From contig NZ_VCGY01000003.1 of the NCBI RefSeq assembly GCF_016597725.1, positions 1 to 64,000 of the forward strand: 64,000 nucleotides of DNA. Reading direction: 5' to 3'. A program made the position numbers and the translations under genes. The first letter of the stretch is position 1. Each line of letters opens with the position of its first letter. The notes beneath the pieces were generated by a model that saw nothing but the letters and a program-made list of their open reading frames with translations, made no database searches and was not told where the DNA came from. Of the stretch, positions 8,659 to 18,506 are shown piece after piece. The DNA is from Marinobacter sp. 1-4A. Lineage in GTDB: Bacteria; Pseudomonadota; Gammaproteobacteria; Pseudomonadales; Oleiphilaceae.

Positions 8659-11247
8659 ATGAAGTTCACGCTCAAAGACTATCAGCGCGACGCCGTCCGC
8701 GACTCCCTGAATAACCTGGGCAAGGCTCACCGCCTTTGGCATGGCGAAGCTGACCGGACGGCATTCTCACTCACCGCAGTAACCGGCGCAGGTAAAACGG
8801 TAATGGCGGCGGCCACGTTCGAGGCGCTGTTTCACGGTGACGATGAGTTCAGCTTTGATGCCGACCCTGGTGCAGTGGTGATCTGGTTCAGCGATGACCC
8901 CTCGTTGAACGAGCAAACCCGCTTTCGTTTTATCGAGGCCAGTGATCGTATTAACTACACCGACTTGGTGGTGATCGAAAACACCTTCAACAGGCCGAAG
9001 TTCCAAGCCGGGAAAATCTACTTTCTCAATACCCAGAAGCTAAGCAAGAATAGCCTACTGGTGCGTGGCCATGATCCCGAGGAAATGGCGGCTAAAGTGG
9101 ATGGCACGTTTCCCGACATGCGCCCTGACCTGCGTGCGTACACTATCTGGGATACCATAAAGAACACAATTGAAGACCCGGATTTGACGCTGTATCTCGT
9201 GCTGGATGAGGCGCACCGGGGTATGGGCAAACAGACGGCAGCTAGCCAGAACGACAGGAATACTATCGTTCAACGGCTCATCAATGGCGTGGGTAGCGTC
9301 CCCGGCATTCCAGCTGTGTGGGGTATCTCGGCCACTGTGGAGCGATTCAATAAGGCGATTGAGTCAGCAGGCAAGCACATCAAGCTGCCCAATGTGGAAG
9401 TTGATGCCTCCAAGGTTCAAGAGTCCGGCCTTATCAAAGACACCATCCTGCTGGATATACCGGATAATGTTGGTGATTTCGATACCGTTCTGGTGCGTCG
9501 AGCGACCGACAAGTTGAAAGAGTCCACCGCTGCTTGGGCTGCTTACTCGAAGCAACAGCAGGAAGCCCATATTGTCGTGCCGTTGATGGTTTTGCAGGTT
9601 CCCAACACGCCTGACCCCGATGAAATCGGGCGGGCGCTGGATACCGTTTTCGAGCGCTACCCTGAGCTGCCATCTGCCAGCGTGGCGCACGTTTTCGGGG
9701 ATCACACTACACAGCGCTTCGGTAACCGCGACGTGCCCTACATCGAGCCTCAGCGAGTCGAGGAGTCAACATGGGTGCGGGTCTTGATTGCTAAGGACGC
9801 CATCAGCACCGGCTGGGATTGTCCGCGAGCCGAGGTCATGGTTTCTTTCCGTGCAGCAAAGGAAAAGGAGCACATTACGCAGTTATTGGGCCGTCTTGTG
9901 CGTTCGCCACTAGCTCGCCGTATACCTGGTAATGACCGCTTGAATGCGGTGGACTGCTTACTACCGAAATTCAATCGCAAGGCTGTGGAGCAAGTAGTAA
10001 AGGAGTTGACGTCTGGCAGCGAGGCAGCAACGCCAGGGCGCGTCTTGATCGATTACATCGAAGTGGAGCCGAACCCTGCTGTTTCGACCGCCATGTGGGA
10101 GGCATTCGAGGCATTGCCGTCGCAAACACGCCCGCAGCGTGGTGCCAAGCCTGCTGTTAGGTTGACTGCGCTGGCCCATGAATTGGCGTCCGACGATATT
10201 CTTCCTGGTGCAGGCAGACTGGCCCATGCAGAAATGCACGCAGCCCTGGATAAGTTTCAGGCCGACAACGCAGCCAAGATCAAGGCCAAGCGGCAGTCCG
10301 TGCTGGTTGTGGACGGCAAGACCGTGAAAGCGGACATGCTGGGCCAGGGTCGTAGCCTGGAACAGTTCTGGGAAGATGCCGACGTAGCGGTAATCGACGA
10401 CGCCTACCGGCGCGCAGCTCGCATTTTCAGCCCGGCGATTGCCCATTCGTATGTTGACCATTTGGCCAGCCAGGAGGCCGACCGGGATGACGACCCGGAA
10501 GCATTCCTGGAAGCCATCGTTGAAGCTCGCGTAACCGTTGCTGGCTTGGGCCTGGTTATGGAGGCACAAGCTTATTTCGATGCCGAGGCGGACAAACTGG
10601 GGAAGGCCTGGCTGTCCAAGTATCGGGAGCAGATCAAGGCCCTGAGCGATGATCGAAGGGAATCCTATCGGCAGATCATCGAAATGAGCACGGAGCCGCA
10701 AGACGCAGGGTTGCTGAAGCCAGAGGCCCGTTATGAGGCGACCAAGGCGAACGAAAACGGCAAGGTGAGAGTCTTCCCGGTCTGGGATAGTCACTTGCTA
10801 TGCGATCAAGCAGGAAAGTACCCGGCTGACATGAATGACTGGGAGCGTACCGTTGTCGAGACTGAATCGGCCAGGCCGGGCTTCACATCCTGGTACCGCA
10901 ATCCGCAGCAGCCAGGGCAGTCGTCGCTGGGTATCGCCTACCAGGAAGCTGGCCAGTACAAAATCCTGCGCCCTGATTTCATCTTCTTTGCCGAGCAAGA
11001 TGGCCAAGTTGTCGCGGATATTGTTGACCCACATGGACTCCACCTAGCCGATGCTTTGCCCAAACTGCAAGGACTAGCTATGTATGCAGAGAAGCAAGCA
11101 GGTGCATACCGCCGTATTGAATCAGTGGCAGAAGTGAAGGATAAACTTAGAGTACTTGACCTGACCAAGCCTGAGGTACGACAAGCCATCACTGATGCCA
11201 CAGAGACCGCTGGATTGTTTAGTAGCATATTGGCTGACGACTATTAA
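8659..11247 (+). CDS. Type III restriction-modification system, endonuclease/helicase subunit Res
   Basis: An 862-residue protein with a superfamily 2 helicase core. Walker A is TGAGKT (about 42-47), the Walker B/DEAH box is LDEAHRG, motif III is GISAT, and motifs V-VI are AISTGWDCPRAEVM and ITQLLGRLVRSP. The C-terminus carries a candidate nuclease site, PDFIFFAEQDGQVVADIVD, which is unusual because the final ExK of a PD-(D/E)xK motif reads as DIVD. Res needs Mod, ATP and two unmodified sites to cleave. The start is just after the mod stop, so translation is probably coupled. The gene appears complete. Confidence 0.9.
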   Translation: MKFTLKDYQRDAVRDSLNNLGKAHRLWHGEADRTAFSLTAVTGAGKTVMAAATFEALFHGDDEFSFDADPGAVVIWFSDDPSLNEQTRFRFIEASDRINYTDLVVIENTFNRPKFQAGKIYFLNTQKLSKNSLLVRGHDPEEMAAKVDGTFPDMRPDLRAYTIWDTIKNTIEDPDLTLYLVLDEAHRGMGKQTAASQNDRNTIVQRLINGVGSVPGIPAVWGISATVERFNKAIESAGKHIKLPNVEVDASKVQESGLIKDTILLDIPDNVGDFDTVLVRRATDKLKESTAAWAAYSKQQQEAHIVVPLMVLQVPNTPDPDEIGRALDTVFERYPELPSASVAHVFGDHTTQRFGNRDVPYIEPQRVEESTWVRVLIAKDAISTGWDCPRAEVMVSFRAAKEKEHITQLLGRLVRSPLARRIPGNDRLNAVDCLLPKFNRKAVEQVVKELTSGSEAATPGRVLIDYIEVEPNPAVSTAMWEAFEALPSQTRPQRGAKPAVRLTALAHELASDDILPGAGRLAHAEMHAALDKFQADNAAKIKAKRQSVLVVDGKTVKADMLGQGRSLEQFWEDADVAVIDDAYRRAARIFSPAIAHSYVDHLASQEADRDDDPEAFLEAIVEARVTVAGLGLVMEAQAYFDAEADKLGKAWLSKYREQIKALSDDRRESYRQIIEMSTEPQDAGLLKPEARYEATKANENGKVRVFPVWDSHLLCDQAGKYPADMNDWERTVVETESARPGFTSWYRNPQQPGQSSLGIAYQEAGQYKILRPDFIFFAEQDGQVVADIVDPHGLHLADALPKLQGLAMYAEKQAGAYRRIESVAEVKDKLRVLDLTKPEVRQAITDATETAGLFSSILADDY

Positions 11248-11883
11248 AATCCTCCCGCGGGAAATCGTACGGGAAAAGGGTAAATCGCCTCGGAAGAAAA
11301 AATAACGAAGCGGGCACACGGATGTGCCTTTGATCCCGCTGCCGGCTGTGGTGGCCGTCTGTTCGAGATGAAAATCCGCTGCGCATAATCGGACGTTATG
11401 GTGAGAAAAGAGGAGAAAAATCGAAGCCAAGCCTCTCCTTGGCGGTCACACCACTGTGCAGGTGTCGCGCTTTCCTGGCATCCATGCCGGAGGTAAGCCG
11501 ACACTATCCTAGCGAATCGACTCTCAGACAGATTACATGTCGCGCACCAACATTTCTGTAAGCAACATCTCACACCAACGTAAGCTTTTGCACACATGGT
11601 AACCCCAGACTTGTGAACCCGATTCTTTGAGTTCATTGACGCAACGAGCGCTCACAATGGCATTCACGGACTCCGACAGTTGTGATCACTGCAGGTAGCC
11701 CATTAGAATTCCCGATCGTCTGGCTCTACGATGATGCATAAGCAGCGGGCATCTTTGGCTTTCTGGAGCTGTTTGAAGGCCGTAATCCCGCCTCCGGCGC
11801 TTGTCGCTTAGTCACTCGAATAACCCATAGCATTCACCTCTCGGGCGGTTTTAGACGCCGTCTACCGCGGACAAGATAGACCA
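11248..11883. other. 636-base intergenic region with repeat R1
   Basis: It holds a GC palindrome (TCCCGCGGGA) just after res, a GGCACA/TGTGCC hairpin near 11313-11330 that may end res transcription, and dispersed repeat R1 (11418-11490). The rest shows short frames without starts or family features, including a minus-strand stretch of about 34 codons at 11700-11810 that could be a gene scrap. No gene is supported. Confidence 0.5.
11418..11490. repeat. Dispersed repeat R1, multi-hairpin
   Basis: 73 bases, about 92% identical to 26749-26822 and in the same orientation. Hairpins are GCCAAG/CTTGGC (11426-11443), ACACC/GGTGT and GGCAT/ATGCC (11477-11488). The first stem differs from the other copy by a paired change (A-T here, G-C there), which argues that the fold is conserved. 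Confidence 0.75.
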
Positions 11884-12450
11884 ATGAAACGCCGTATCAG
11901 AATAATGTCCTTCTTGGTTGTGAGCATTCTAGGACTGCTCAGCCATACAGCGATTGCCGACGTAGTGAAAATGTCCACCAGCGGCCTATGCCATCCACCA
12001 CAGAGCAGTTGGTATGAACGAACACAAAACTACCGGGCCTTTAAATCACTGGATGACTGCTTAGATGCCGGAGGCAAGTTGCCCAGAGGTGTAAACACTT
12101 TGACGTCATCTCAACAAACTCTGACAATGGCAAAAAACTACGATCGCTCTGCCTTCGGGCATGGATGGGAGGATAGTGATGGGGATTGCCAGGACAGCCG
12201 TGCTGAGGCCTTGATCGCCACTTCAACAACGTCAGTTCGGTTCGCCACCAAAAGGCGCTGTCGAGTTATCACAGGGCGCTGGATCAGCCCGTTCACTGGC
12301 GAGGTTATCCAAAACGCATCGGACATCGACATCGACCACGTCGTTCCGTTAGCCTGGTCTTGGGATCGAGGCGCAAAAGAGTGGCCATATGAGAAACGCG
12401 AAAAGTTCGCCAATGATCTCAGAAATCTTTGGCCTGTCGAGGCAAGCTTT
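11884..12450 (+). pseudogene. Secreted HNH nuclease (DUF1524-like), 5' fragment interrupted by a mobile element
   Basis: This part encodes 189 codons: a signal peptide (basic start, hydrophobic 8-22, AIA at the predicted cut), then a nuclease domain with the DIDHVVPL core, WSWDRGAKEWP and FANDLRNLWPVEAS. In this family the next residues are LNRSKG and an EWLPP motif. Here the frame runs instead into mobile-element DNA and stops at 12492 after 14 unrelated codons. The expected continuation is found in frame at 22216-22383. The gene was therefore whole before insertion. A shortened product lacking the conserved Asn and the C-terminus may still be made but is unlikely to work. Confidence 0.9.
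12445..12450. mobile_element. Left attachment core of the SE-like element
   Basis: AGCTTT here lines up with AGTTTG at 22216-22221 when both are placed in the HNH reading frame. A six-base core with mismatches between the two ends is what coupling-sequence type tyrosine recombinases leave behind. The exact crossover could shift by a base or two. Confidence 0.7.
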
Positions 12451-12473
12451 TCGAAAGACCAACATCGAATAGG

Positions 12474-12488
12474 AAAAGCATTGCTTTT
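12474..12488. promoter_or_regulatory. 15-bp palindrome upstream of the second intA
   Basis: AAAAGCATTGCTTTT has perfect 7-base arms, 23 bases inside the left end and 51-65 upstream of intA. It resembles TAAGCATATGCTTTA at 5493-5507 near the first intA. It is a candidate operator or recombinase site. Confidence 0.45.
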
Positions 12489-12538
12489 GTAGTCAGATCG
12501 GCAGAGCATACAGAGACTATTCAAGTGCCGGTGGCAAT

Positions 12539-13732
12539 GTGACAGTTTGCGTAGAGAAACAAGTCGATTATCAGTTTAACGGTCACCGTTTTGAGCCATT
12601 TTGGCTTATCCTCAATGAGAGACGTAAACCACCGCTTCTCCCGCTTATGTTCACTACGTTTCTAGCTCGATTCAGCGCTGTTTTTGAAATCCGAGAATTA
12701 TCCGACGGAACGTTGCATGGCCGCACTAGCAAGCTATATGAATTGGTTGAACGAGACGTATCAGATGCGACGATACGAGCATATGTCTACGCTTTGGCTC
12801 AGTTTCTGGGCTACCTGGAAGAATGTCGGCTGACTCATCAGACGGCCGGACTGCATGCCTCTTCGTCCTGTAGTGAGCGGTTCGTGAATCATTACCTCAA
12901 TGAGGTGCTTTCAAACCGTCTTAAATCGGCGCAATCGCTCCAGACCCATCTATCAGCACTCACCGCTTATTATAACTTCCTGCATTACATGGAATTTTCT
13001 CCACGCCTGGCGCTGCGCGTTTATCGACGGACCCGGCAGGCCATGGCGGAACGGAACACCAAACAACATTACATCCAGTACGTTCCGAGACACGCGCGTC
13101 TCACATTGCTGAATCATTGTGAAACGCTGGCTGAAAAACTCATGATGAGAATGGGGTTCGAGGTGGGCCTTAGGACTGCGGAGTTGCGGGGTCTGCGCAC
13201 GCCCGCCTTGTGTATTCTGTTCAAACAGTTGGACAACCGAGCTTACGACCACGTCGAGCGGTTTAGCTACTGGCTGGAGGGTCGCTATGCCAAAAACAGT
13301 AAGAGTGGTTGGGTGTATTTTGACAGAGAGTTGCTTTCGGATATGAGACGGTATTTTAGTACCGAACGCCAGTGGGCGATTGACGAAAGCGGAAGTGCGG
13401 ATGAAAGCTTTTTTCTCAGAACAGATCCGCGATTTCTCGGTACAGGTATCAGCGAGTGGCACGCTTCCCGACGCTTTCGACAGAGGGCTGATGAGGCTGG
13501 TTTGCACCCCAGTCTGAGCTTTCACGATCTGCGCCATACCTTCGCAACTGAACTGTTTCATGAAGAACTCACGGGGCCTGACGGCCGGGAAACACGCTCG
13601 GAATCGGCAGCGCTTATTGTTGTTGCCCAGCGACTCCGGCACACCATCGGGCGAAACGGTCATGCCTCATCGGTCACAACTCGGTACATCCGCATGAGAC
13701 TCCAAATGTTAGAACTTGAGGGTGGGAGGTGA
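12539..13732 (+). CDS. Tyrosine recombinase IntA of the SE-like element
   Basis: A 397-residue tyrosine recombinase with complete catalytic residues: Arg in VGLRTAELRG near 210, a Lys in the AKNSKSGW stretch, HDLRH near 328-331, His in NGHASS near 374 and Tyr in RYIRM near 382. The start chosen is GTG at 12539, with GGTGG five bases upstream. ATG at 12647 is the next option but loses conserved-looking sequence. It is the first gene inside the element, 88 bases from its left end, and its stop overlaps the next start (GTGA). Together with IntB it is expected to cut and join the element ends. Confidence 0.88.
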   Translation: MTVCVEKQVDYQFNGHRFEPFWLILNERRKPPLLPLMFTTFLARFSAVFEIRELSDGTLHGRTSKLYELVERDVSDATIRAYVYALAQFLGYLEECRLTHQTAGLHASSSCSERFVNHYLNEVLSNRLKSAQSLQTHLSALTAYYNFLHYMEFSPRLALRVYRRTRQAMAERNTKQHYIQYVPRHARLTLLNHCETLAEKLMMRMGFEVGLRTAELRGLRTPALCILFKQLDNRAYDHVERFSYWLEGRYAKNSKSGWVYFDRELLSDMRRYFSTERQWAIDESGSADESFFLRTDPRFLGTGISEWHASRRFRQRADEAGLHPSLSFHDLRHTFATELFHEELTGPDGRETRSESAALIVVAQRLRHTIGRNGHASSVTTRYIRMRLQMLELEGGR

Positions 13733-15822
13733 GTGAAAAGTTGGACGGAGTGGCTGAGCTGGCGCATGCAGTGGACGATATGGCTAAAGCATTCGATCAA
13801 ACGCTGCCGGAACAACCCACATATACATCGATTAAGCCCACTCGAATCACATACAACACCCAGGCTGGTACCACTCAGATCATAGCATTGGCCCGTGAAA
13901 ACAAATTCCACGAAGCCATTTTTCAGGGGGCCGCCGCCACATTTCAAACAGACTGGTTTCATAGCCTTAAAGAGGGATCGCGACGAGCTTATTCGGACGC
14001 GATACGACGATTCATAGATTGGGTGAACGAAACGGGTTACGAAAGCACCGACATCAATCGCTACGACTGCCTGAAGGCCTACGAAGCGCATTGCATGAAT
14101 CAGCAGAGCCAGAAGCGCAGCCCCTTAGAATGCTTAACCACAGTCATGAACAAGGCTCTGGCTAGCCCTGGCCTGACTAACGAGGATTTCAGCTATCTAA
14201 AGACACTACTGAGGGTGTCAAAGCCTTCAAAAAGTGAAAATGTTCAGCCATATACCCTTACGGACTGGTTCAATCTGCCCTGGCTGCGATCTGTTCTCGG
14301 TGAGCAAAAATACCTTCAACTGGAAAGCCCAAGCAGATTGTTTTTGAGCTTTCGGGTGACGATTGCCGAGACACTACTTCATCTACTAGACGTCCGGTCG
14401 GAATGGCAGGAACACCCCATTACAACGTTTGAAGAACCTGCTTGCGGGAAGAACTGGTTTCGTAAATGGAACTACAAGATATTAAGGCGTTTTGGTTCGT
14501 TTGACTCAGCAGGGCAGCCGCGAGACGCATGGACAGAACTGCTGTGGCTGGATTTGGTTCGCCCCTCTGACCGAAAGTCTATCAAAACGCTGTTATCGCA
14601 GAGCTGCATTGAAAGCTTGGTCTCAGGGCCCTGGGTCTGCGGCCAACGCATTCGGTCCTGGGCTCGCTCTCCAACCATTTTCCATCCGGATTATCAACAC
14701 GTTTACTCCCCTCTTGAGGAGCGCCTGATGGCTTGGTTAGTTGCCTGTGAAGCGGTGCAGCCAACCGATATTCTTAAACTGAAAACAACGGACTACGCAC
14801 TCGAATTCAATCAATCCGGTCGCCTGATTGCGATGGAGTGTTGTTACTACAAGGGCCGCGCCAGCTCGACTCGGCAACCAGCGATCCTGATGGCGTCCGA
14901 TTGCTGGACAAAAGCCCAATATCGCTACTTCACAGGTTTGCCGGTCTCTAGCCCTGTTTTCCAATTCAACGTTATGTCAGAAAAAGCGATGCCGGACATT
15001 AGAGAAGGTTTCGCGCAGCAAGGAGATATCTCTTTCTTGTGGCGAATCTGGGAATTGCCTTCCGTCAAGCGGCGAATTGACGCAGCTTTAAGGCGTGCCG
15101 GTGCCAGTTCGATCTTTCTGGACGCCGCGTTGGCGCTGACTCAGGGCAGCGAACCCGTGGGCATTTTTGCCAAGACACCCGAAAGTAATATCGGGGCGTA
15201 CCGCGAAACGGTGGCGCGCTCCCTTCCACAGCACATATTTTCTCTCACGCACGTGAAGACCACTGCCGTTCATGCGGGATCAGACCGTTACCGTGACAGT
15301 GACCTGATCAACCACCACTCGCACACCTCGGCAACCGAAAAGCATGCTTATCTGACCGATGCCAATAAGGATTTCGTCAACCGTGCAGGTCGAGTCACCC
15401 GCCTGGTTCTGAACGATCTTCAGAATGTTGTCTACCGACCGTCTGTATCCGCAATGGCGGCAGCGGTGAACGATCTGGAGTTGAGCACTCGCGTGGTGGA
15501 GGCCACCGGTTCAGAGGACATTCGAGTTCATTCGCTCGACCAGTCCATCGAACGGATCCAAAACGACGATATCATCCTCGTTCCTGACACAGTGGAGCAG
15601 GCGCTGCTATTTATTCATACGATCGCCGAAGCCGAGGCTCGGCTACCGCAAATGCTCGCAGTCCGGCCCGATTGGGTCGAGCGCACGCTGTTGATCCGCG
15701 TTGAATGGATGACGCGCAATCTGGCTCGTATGCGTTCTGCTGCTGAGGCCCAGAAACAATATGCCGACCTCAAGCCCCATCTGCCCAATTTGTTTGATTA
15801 CCTCCTGGAGACTGTGGAATGA
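13729..15822 (+). CDS. Tyrosine-recombinase-fold protein Tfp, catalytically degenerate
   Basis: A 697-residue protein placed exactly between the two active recombinases. The region matching the catalytic domain has lost its residues: the TGxR box reads VACEAVQPTD, and the HxxR box reads LTHVKTT with Lys in place of Arg. A histidine-rich NHHSHTSATEKHAYL still resembles the LGH...Y block. GTG start at 13729 overlaps the intA stop. The end overlaps intB by 4 bases. The same loss in the second gene of both modules in this window supports a conserved non-catalytic job, as described for Tfp of SE elements. Confidence 0.8.
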   Translation: MSEKLDGVAELAHAVDDMAKAFDQTLPEQPTYTSIKPTRITYNTQAGTTQIIALARENKFHEAIFQGAAATFQTDWFHSLKEGSRRAYSDAIRRFIDWVNETGYESTDINRYDCLKAYEAHCMNQQSQKRSPLECLTTVMNKALASPGLTNEDFSYLKTLLRVSKPSKSENVQPYTLTDWFNLPWLRSVLGEQKYLQLESPSRLFLSFRVTIAETLLHLLDVRSEWQEHPITTFEEPACGKNWFRKWNYKILRRFGSFDSAGQPRDAWTELLWLDLVRPSDRKSIKTLLSQSCIESLVSGPWVCGQRIRSWARSPTIFHPDYQHVYSPLEERLMAWLVACEAVQPTDILKLKTTDYALEFNQSGRLIAMECCYYKGRASSTRQPAILMASDCWTKAQYRYFTGLPVSSPVFQFNVMSEKAMPDIREGFAQQGDISFLWRIWELPSVKRRIDAALRRAGASSIFLDAALALTQGSEPVGIFAKTPESNIGAYRETVARSLPQHIFSLTHVKTTAVHAGSDRYRDSDLINHHSHTSATEKHAYLTDANKDFVNRAGRVTRLVLNDLQNVVYRPSVSAMAAAVNDLELSTRVVEATGSEDIRVHSLDQSIERIQNDDIILVPDTVEQALLFIHTIAEAEARLPQMLAVRPDWVERTLLIRVEWMTRNLARMRSAAEAQKQYADLKPHLPNLFDYLLETVE

Positions 15823-18506
15823 CCGCAACGATAGCACGTCGGCATCGGAACCTACCGGATCTCAATGAATTGCAGGCACGCCTCAGCGCTTTGCCTGGTA
15901 ACCGGGGTAATCAATTCACGGAGAACGTATGGCAATTCATCAACCAAAGGGGAAAACGTTACACGGTCGACTTTGACACTGTTTTGGCACTGTCTGAGGT
16001 CTATCCAGACTGGGTGCGGGAACGGGGAATTGATCCCGTCTCGCTCTCCAAACAGATCTGGCTGTCCCTCGCCGAATCGACGACCGTCAACAGCTACACA
16101 AGAAGACTGAAAGGACTGAGGCTGTGGATGGTCGCCTTGGCGCGAAGAAACCTGCCCCGCCTCACCCGCGAAAACAGCCGAGCTGTGTTGACGTTTATGC
16201 TAACGAACAATTGGAGAGGGGGACGTCCCTCGCCGCTGAAAGCCGTACGCAGTGAAATGGACATGACGTTTCTCATGCCCCTTCAAGCTCTGAAAGACGC
16301 TACCTCGGAGCTGGGCCTCGACTGGATTTCTCGGGATGTGACAGAGGCACATGTCAGGAGGCAGTTCAAGGTGCTGATTCCTGAGCTGACGGACAATGAC
16401 CTGACCTATCAGGATTGGAAAAAAGGCCAGTCCTTTAACCTGCTTACTCTGGATCACGGTAGATATTATGTGGAGCACTGTCTCAATTTTTTTGAGGAGC
16501 ACGCCCCGCTTGCCTGCGCCCTCAGTCAAACACTGCAAGCCTGTGCGACGATTGCCACGGATCTGGGCGTAAGCCAGACATCTGTTAGGGCTCATATCTC
16601 CCGGGTCCTTGAGGGGCGACCGGTCACCGAGATATGGCCAAGTAGGCCAGCATTGGGGCAGCGGATGCAGACAGCTGTTGTGGATTACTTTCTGGAAGCT
16701 CATCGTAAGGCACGCTTCGAACATCACGTTCTGAAAGAAAACGTGTTAGAGCAGGTTGCCGAAGCTTTCGGGCTTGTGCCTTCACCGGAGACCGTAGACC
16801 GCCTGCGGGTTATCATCTGGGACTGGCTGCGCCGGGAGGATATCGAGGAAACGCAGTGCCTTCTGGGAGAATGTCAGAGGCCGGTGCTCTGGCACTTGTT
16901 CCTGCAAATTCTCGATGCCATGAAACAACGCTGTGACCAAAGCGGCTCTTTTGTGCCCACGGTGGCATTTTTTAAATCCTTTGGCCTTGACGGAACGGTA
17001 TACGAGGGCGGGAAAAAGACGAAAGGCGGCTACAGTCTGCCTCGCCAATTCATTGAACTGGTCGCGTCGGCTGGCTTAGTCGGTGTGGTGGCGTTGACTG
17101 GATGGAGAGCAAGTGAGTTCGGGTTTTCCTATTCTGACATCCAGCGCAACCGAAACATGGATAAGCTGGATCAGTATGCCTTCCCGCATCGCTATCAGGT
17201 AGATTGGTACGTCTATAAGACATCCGGACGAGTCCGACAGTTACGGGAAGTCACTTTCAGTGCTGTTGCAATCGCTGAGCGCCTGGGTCGTATGCATGGC
17301 TCTGACGGTGACCGCCCATGTTTGTATGGAACATTCAATAGAAAAATCCCCTCCCAGTCTGAAGAGACAGTGCTCAAAGCCGTCAGTGGCCTGTGGCCGC
17401 ACTACGTCCAACACTATGCCGGTTTTGAACTGATCGATAACTGGGAGTCGTGGCAAAATTTGGCGCAAGTTGAAGCATCCGGCGATTTGCTGACGATGGA
17501 CCAGTACCGGGAAAAGGAACGGCTTTTGGTATCGCGCTCCGCCGACGAATGGAGCGAACTCTCAATAGACGGGAATTTACGAGAGGCGCATCGCCGAAGC
17601 CGTGAAGAATGGCCTCGGCTGGCTTTCTTTTTCCAGAGATCTTTTGGCGACAAGAAAGACTGGGTAAGCCAATACCGCGGCGGCACCCTGCGGGCAGACT
17701 GGCGGGCTTTGCTTGACACTCACCTGTCCGACGAAACACGGGATTGGCTTTCCTCACTCAGTGACGTCGAGTGCCAATCGGGGGAAACATCCAAAACTAT
17801 CCACAGCGAGATGCTGGGTGAGGCACTCTATCCAAGCCCCCATGCGTTCCGCCACATGTGGGCAGAGGCGATTTACCGGCGGTTTGATGGTGATGCAGGC
17901 TGGATGATCCGCAGCCAGTTTAAACACATCAGTCGCACCATGTGGCTGGCTTACATTCGCGATAAAGACAACCGCGCAGGCCACCAACGAGTGAAGATCC
18001 GCGTTATTAATTCACTTGTTCACAACTACATCAAAAGTCACGGCGAAGGCTATGCTGGTCAAATGAATAAGTTACTGCGCCGCCTCCTCCGACAGACGCG
18101 CGTCCAGAGCCCGGAGCAACAGATGGAATTAGCCGAGCAACTGGCAAACATAGAGGTTGAGAACATTAAGGCGAATCCTTGGGGGTATTGTTTGCTGATG
18201 CGGCGGACCAGGTATAGGGCCAGATGTGCGGAACAGGGAGAACCCATGCGTCACAATGCGTCCCCGGAGCTGTGCTTGGGGTGCGTCCATAATCTGATGC
18301 AGACGACCAATGTCGAATGGATGCTTTTTCAAATTGCGTCGCATGTTGAGGTTCTGAACAACCCGGCCGTCCCGGACATTTTCAAACAGCCTTCGTTAGA
18401 GATGGTGCGCGATGTCACACGTCACGTCCGGACGCTTAACGCCCGCCACGAGGCACTACCTGAGCTTGAATCCGTGTTAACCAGTTACAAGTTGAGGACT
18501 GCGTAA
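15819..18506 (+). CDS. Large tyrosine recombinase IntB of the SE-like element
   Basis: An 895-residue recombinase, long for the family. The first two thirds are an extended N-terminal region of unknown fold. The catalytic residues are intact: Arg in TGWRASEF near 429, HAFRH near 674, His in FKHIS near 702, and Tyr in LAYIRD near 711. The insertion between the first Arg and the HxxR box is unusually large (about 240 residues). The C-terminus has a cysteine motif (ARCAEQGEP then CLGCVHN) like that of the 617-residue enzyme at 826-2679. Its end overlaps the fourth gene by one base (TAATG). Confidence 0.85.
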   Translation: MTATIARRHRNLPDLNELQARLSALPGNRGNQFTENVWQFINQRGKRYTVDFDTVLALSEVYPDWVRERGIDPVSLSKQIWLSLAESTTVNSYTRRLKGLRLWMVALARRNLPRLTRENSRAVLTFMLTNNWRGGRPSPLKAVRSEMDMTFLMPLQALKDATSELGLDWISRDVTEAHVRRQFKVLIPELTDNDLTYQDWKKGQSFNLLTLDHGRYYVEHCLNFFEEHAPLACALSQTLQACATIATDLGVSQTSVRAHISRVLEGRPVTEIWPSRPALGQRMQTAVVDYFLEAHRKARFEHHVLKENVLEQVAEAFGLVPSPETVDRLRVIIWDWLRREDIEETQCLLGECQRPVLWHLFLQILDAMKQRCDQSGSFVPTVAFFKSFGLDGTVYEGGKKTKGGYSLPRQFIELVASAGLVGVVALTGWRASEFGFSYSDIQRNRNMDKLDQYAFPHRYQVDWYVYKTSGRVRQLREVTFSAVAIAERLGRMHGSDGDRPCLYGTFNRKIPSQSEETVLKAVSGLWPHYVQHYAGFELIDNWESWQNLAQVEASGDLLTMDQYREKERLLVSRSADEWSELSIDGNLREAHRRSREEWPRLAFFFQRSFGDKKDWVSQYRGGTLRADWRALLDTHLSDETRDWLSSLSDVECQSGETSKTIHSEMLGEALYPSPHAFRHMWAEAIYRRFDGDAGWMIRSQFKHISRTMWLAYIRDKDNRAGHQRVKIRVINSLVHNYIKSHGEGYAGQMNKLLRRLLRQTRVQSPEQQMELAEQLANIEVENIKANPWGYCLLMRRTRYRARCAEQGEPMRHNASPELCLGCVHNLMQTTNVEWMLFQIASHVEVLNNPAVPDIFKQPSLEMVRDVTRHVRTLNARHEALPELESVLTSYKLRTA

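Noticed and set aside
9961-10794. 277-codon minus-strand open frame
   Set aside because: Antisense to res; no ribosome site and low-complexity composition.
11418-11490. Repeat R1/R2 as an integron attC site
   Set aside because: No RYYYAAC/GTTRRRY core pair at the ends.
11244-11636. 130-codon minus-strand frame across repeat R1, and its cousin at 26590-26937
   Set aside because: Similarity of the two frames comes only from the DNA repeat; no start signals or domain.
12451-12492. The last 14 codons of the HNH frame as a natural C-terminus
   Set aside because: They do not match the family, and the true end was found in frame at 22216.
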